DNA from: Gemmatimonadales bacterium
GTDB taxonomy: Bacteria; Gemmatimonadota; Gemmatimonadetes; Gemmatimonadales; GWC2-71-9
Direction: 5' to 3'
Assembly (NCBI GenBank): GCA_030601605.1
Contig: JAUVTI010000103.1
Location: 1 to 7,134, forward strand
DNA length: 7,134 bases
The notes below the pieces were generated by a model. It saw only the letters and a program-made list of their open reading frames with translations. It was not told where the DNA came from and searched no databases. The position numbers and the translations under genes are program-made. Numbering within the stretch: the first letter of the stretch is position 1; every line of letters begins with the position of its first letter. Shown one piece after another: positions 4,814 to 7,134 of the stretch.

Positions 4814-7134
4814 GCCGCCCGGCATTGCCGGTCAGCGCGCTCGCGGTGGCGCTCGTCGCGGCCGGCACGCTCTCCTACGAAGTCCTCCTCGTTCGCGTCT
4901 TCGCCATCGAGCAGTTCTACCACTTCGCATACATGGCCATCGGCGTGGCCATGCTGGGCTTCGGAACGAGCGGCACCCTGCTGGCACTCGTGGGCCCCGT
5001 ACCGCCCGAAGCCGCAGAGCGGTGGTTCCGCCGCTCCGCGGTGTTGACGGCAGCCCTGCTGATCGCCGCCCCAGCCGCCGCGGACCTGATCGCGCTGGAT
5101 CCCACTCAACTGATCTGGAACTGGACGCAGTGGCCCCGGCTCGCCGCCGTTTACTTGTTGCTCGCCCTGCCGTTCGTGACCGGCGCTCTCACAGTGTTGC
5201 TCGGGCTCGGGCTCGCTCCGGAGCGGCCGGGTGCCGTCTACGGCGCCAGCTTCATCGGCTCCGCCGCCGGAGCGCTCCTTGCCACTGGCGCACTGTGGAT
5301 CTTCGACCCCGTACGGGCGCTCGCCGTGCCCGCGGTGCTCGCCGCGGCCGGAGCGGTGGCGGCCAGCCTGGGAGTGCGCCGGTGGATCCCTGCGGTCATC
5401 CTCGGCGCCACGATCGCATTGGTCGGCGCCGCTCTCGCACGCCCCCCGTGGAGTCTCGAGGTCACACCCTACAAGGGCCTCCCCCAGGTGGAGGCGTACC
5501 CCGAGTCGCGCCGCGTGGCCGAACGAACCGGGCCGCTCGGTTGGGTCGTGGCAGTAGAGGCGCCGGCGTTCCGCAACGCGCCGGGGCTCTCACTCGGGTA
5601 CAGGGGCCGCTTCCCGGAGCAGCTTGCGCTGTTCGTAGACGGGTCACTCGCGAGCGCCGCCTGGCGCTTCGACGACGACAGCGATGCGACCGCCATTCTG
5701 GATTGGCTCCCCACCGCCCTGCCGTACGCGCTGGGCCCGCCCGAGAGGGTGCTGCTGCTGGGGGCCGGAGCCGGAACGGAGGTGTGGAACGCGACGGCGC
5801 ACGGCGCAGCACACGTGACTGCGGTCGAGCTGCTTCCCGACCTGATCGACCTCGGTCTGGAGTTCGCCCCGCCCGACACCTCGACTACTCGCGTGACGTG
5901 GCACCCAGGAGACGCTCGATCGTTCGCGGCGCGTGCTCGAACGACATACGACCTCGTGGTCATCGGACCCTCGGGCGGGCCCGGAGGCGCCGCGGCAGGC
6001 GTGCACGCACTGAACGAAGACTTCCTGCACACGCTCGAGGCGTATGTCGGGTACATGGAGCTGCTCCATGAGGGCGGCGTGCTGGCGGTCACCCGCTGGC
6101 TCGCGATTCCACCGCGCGGCAGCGTCCGTTTGATCCTCACCGCCGCCGAGGCACTGCGCCGCGTCGCGCCGGATCACGTGGCCGACGGTCTGATCGTGGC
6201 GCGCAGCTGGGGAACGGTCACCGTCCTCGTGAAGCCCGCCGGCTTCGACACGGCCGACGTCCGTGCGCTCAAGTCGTGGTCGCGAGAGCGCCAGCTGGAC
6301 CTGGATTGGCTGCCCGGCGCAGGGGGCGGCGAGAGCGAGTTTCACACCCTCGAGGAGCCGGTCCTGTTCCTGGCGGCCCTAGCCGCGTCCGCAGGATCGG
6401 ACGCGGCGGCCCGGTTTGCGGACGAGTATCCCTTCGAGGTAGCCCCGGCGCTCGACGCGCGCCCCTATCCACACCACTTCCTCAGAGCGGGATCGCTGCG
6501 CCGCTTCTTCAAGGGACGCCAGGGCGATTGGCTGCCGTTCGCGGAGTGGGGCTACGTGACGCTGTTGGCGACTCTGATCCAGAGCGTAGTGCTCGCGGCG
6601 CTCCTGCTGCTGCTTCCAACCCTGGTCCGAACCCGCACGACCGTGAGTGCGCGCAAGCTGCTCCCCGTTCTCGCCTACTTTGCCGCCATCGGCTTCGCCT
6701 ACCTGGCCGCGGAGATCGCGGCTATCCAGCAGCTCAGCCTGTTGCTCGGCCATCCCGTCTACGCTGTAGTCGCTGTCCTCACGGTTCTGCTGGCATGTTC
6801 GGGATTCGGAAGCCTGTGGTCGGACCGCGTCCGGGCTGGGCTCGGGTGGCGCGCGGCCGCGCTGCTCGCCGCGCTGTTGCTCGCGGCATCGGGCACGACC
6901 CTGTGGCTTGCACACAGCTTCCAGGCGGCACCGCTCGCGCTGCGCCTCATGCTCGCGCTGGCCACTCTCGGCCCACTCGCGGTGCTGATGGGCATGCCGT
7001 TCGCGCTCGGCCTGAGACGGCTCGCCGGGAAACAGCCAGAGCGCGTCGCTTGGGCGTGGGCCGCCAATGGCTTCGCATCGGTCGTCGCGGCGCCCCTTGC
7101 AGCGCTCATCGCCATCGAAGCGGGCTCTCCCACG
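4810..7134 (+). CDS. Polytopic membrane protein with spermidine-synthase-like SAM domain (3' truncated)
   Basis: An open frame of 775 codons that runs off the window. Residues about 8-210 hold around seven membrane helices, including the family-typical LSYEVLLVRVF and MLGFGTSGTLLAL. Residues about 211-578 are soluble: TPYKGLPQ (219-226), PGLSLGY, then a Rossmann SAM-binding core with GAGAGTEV (318-325), VEL (E340), GDARSF (D368) and ALNEDFLHTLEA (400-411) leading to GGVLAVTRW. From 581 come at least six more helices, including AYLAAEIAAIQQ, LLLGHPVYAV and WAWAANGFASV, a pattern of fused membrane 'spermidine synthase-like' proteins. The G-G-G-D-G loop of true SpeE reads GAGAG here, and the strand expected to end in the catalytic Asp reads VVIGPSGG (383-390). 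Aminopropyl transfer is therefore doubtful, and a methyltransferase or ligand-binding role fits better. Judging from how far the last helix has run, perhaps tens of residues are missing. TTG 4825 is the alternative start. Confidence 0.85.
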   Translation, partial: MSRPALPVSALAVALVAAGTLSYEVLLVRVFAIEQFYHFAYMAIGVAMLGFGTSGTLLALVGPVPPEAAERWFRRSAVLTAALLIAAPAAADLIALDPTQLIWNWTQWPRLAAVYLLLALPFVTGALTVLLGLGLAPERPGAVYGASFIGSAAGALLATGALWIFDPVRALAVPAVLAAAGAVAASLGVRRWIPAVILGATIALVGAALARPPWSLEVTPYKGLPQVEAYPESRRVAERTGPLGWVVAVEAPAFRNAPGLSLGYRGRFPEQLALFVDGSLASAAWRFDDDSDATAILDWLPTALPYALGPPERVLLLGAGAGTEVWNATAHGAAHVTAVELLPDLIDLGLEFAPPDTSTTRVTWHPGDARSFAARARTTYDLVVIGPSGGPGGAAAGVHALNEDFLHTLEAYVGYMELLHEGGVLAVTRWLAIPPRGSVRLILTAAEALRRVAPDHVADGLIVARSWGTVTVLVKPAGFDTADVRALKSWSRERQLDLDWLPGAGGGESEFHTLEEPVLFLAALAASAGSDAAARFADEYPFEVAPALDARPYPHHFLRAGSLRRFFKGRQGDWLPFAEWGYVTLLATLIQSVVLAALLLLLPTLVRTRTTVSARKLLPVLAYFAAIGFAYLAAEIAAIQQLSLLLGHPVYAVVAVLTVLLACSGFGSLWSDRVRAGLGWRAAALLAALLLAASGTTLWLAHSFQAAPLALRLMLALATLGPLAVLMGMPFALGLRRLAGKQPERVAWAWAANGFASVVAAPLAALIAIEAGSPT

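Noticed and set aside
4749..6071. A 440-codon plus-strand open frame overlapping pcm and the membrane protein
   Set aside because: It is extremely Arg-rich and out of frame with both the Pcm end and the SAM-fold gene, whose frame has membrane helices and a Rossmann motif over the same bases.
5469..6345. Two overlapping minus-strand frames of 223 and 233 codons inside the membrane protein gene
   Set aside because: Both are opposite the SAM-binding core and show Ser/Arg/Ala or Arg/Gly/Gln bias with no motif, typical of shadow frames.

Overview
The window is high-GC bacterial DNA with a strong G/C bias at third codon positions, and every gene I can support lies on the plus strand. The mix of genes is a Tat-exported amidase of the GSSAGSA type, a signal-peptide-bearing Pcm, a membrane-embedded spermidine-synthase-like protein and a Gly/Trp-repeat envelope protein. 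It suggests an environmental Gram-negative such as a Gemmatimonadota or related soil/sediment lineage. That placement is inference from protein style; the window has no rRNA or phylogenetic marker.

Layout. Bases 1-237 hold the C-terminal end of a DUF302 protein. A short spacer with two GC-rich hairpins and a perfect 12-bp palindrome leads to a complete Tat-dependent amidase-signature hydrolase (355-2079). A good intrinsic terminator follows (2108-2148). The next gap holds two copies of a 9-bp direct repeat one helical turn apart, a possible promoter and a clear Shine-Dalgarno. The gene after it (2236-3396) encodes a secreted or outer-envelope protein with four divergent copies of a Trp/Gly hydrophobic repeat; I do not recognise a named family for it.

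After a strong hairpin (3408-3446) comes a tight gene run. It contains an alpha/beta-hydrolase carboxylesterase (3463-4110), a protein-L-isoaspartate O-methyltransferase with a signal peptide (4058-4813), and a large polytopic membrane protein with a central spermidine-synthase-like SAM-binding domain (4810 to the window end, 3' truncated). The first junction overlaps by 53 nt. The second overlaps by 4 nt if the Shine-Dalgarno-supported CTG codon is the start. These three are probably co-transcribed and translationally coupled.

How they may work together. The theme of the right half is SAM chemistry and ester chemistry near the cell envelope: one exported methyl-esterifying repair enzyme, one membrane protein with a SAM-fold domain that lacks the aminopropyltransferase acidic motif, and one small esterase. 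A shared role in envelope protein repair or modification is possible but is only inference. The most unusual items are the four-repeat protein, the exported Pcm without an obvious SAM supply, and the fused membrane SAM-fold protein. I found no tRNA, rRNA, CRISPR array, insertion sequence or phage gene.
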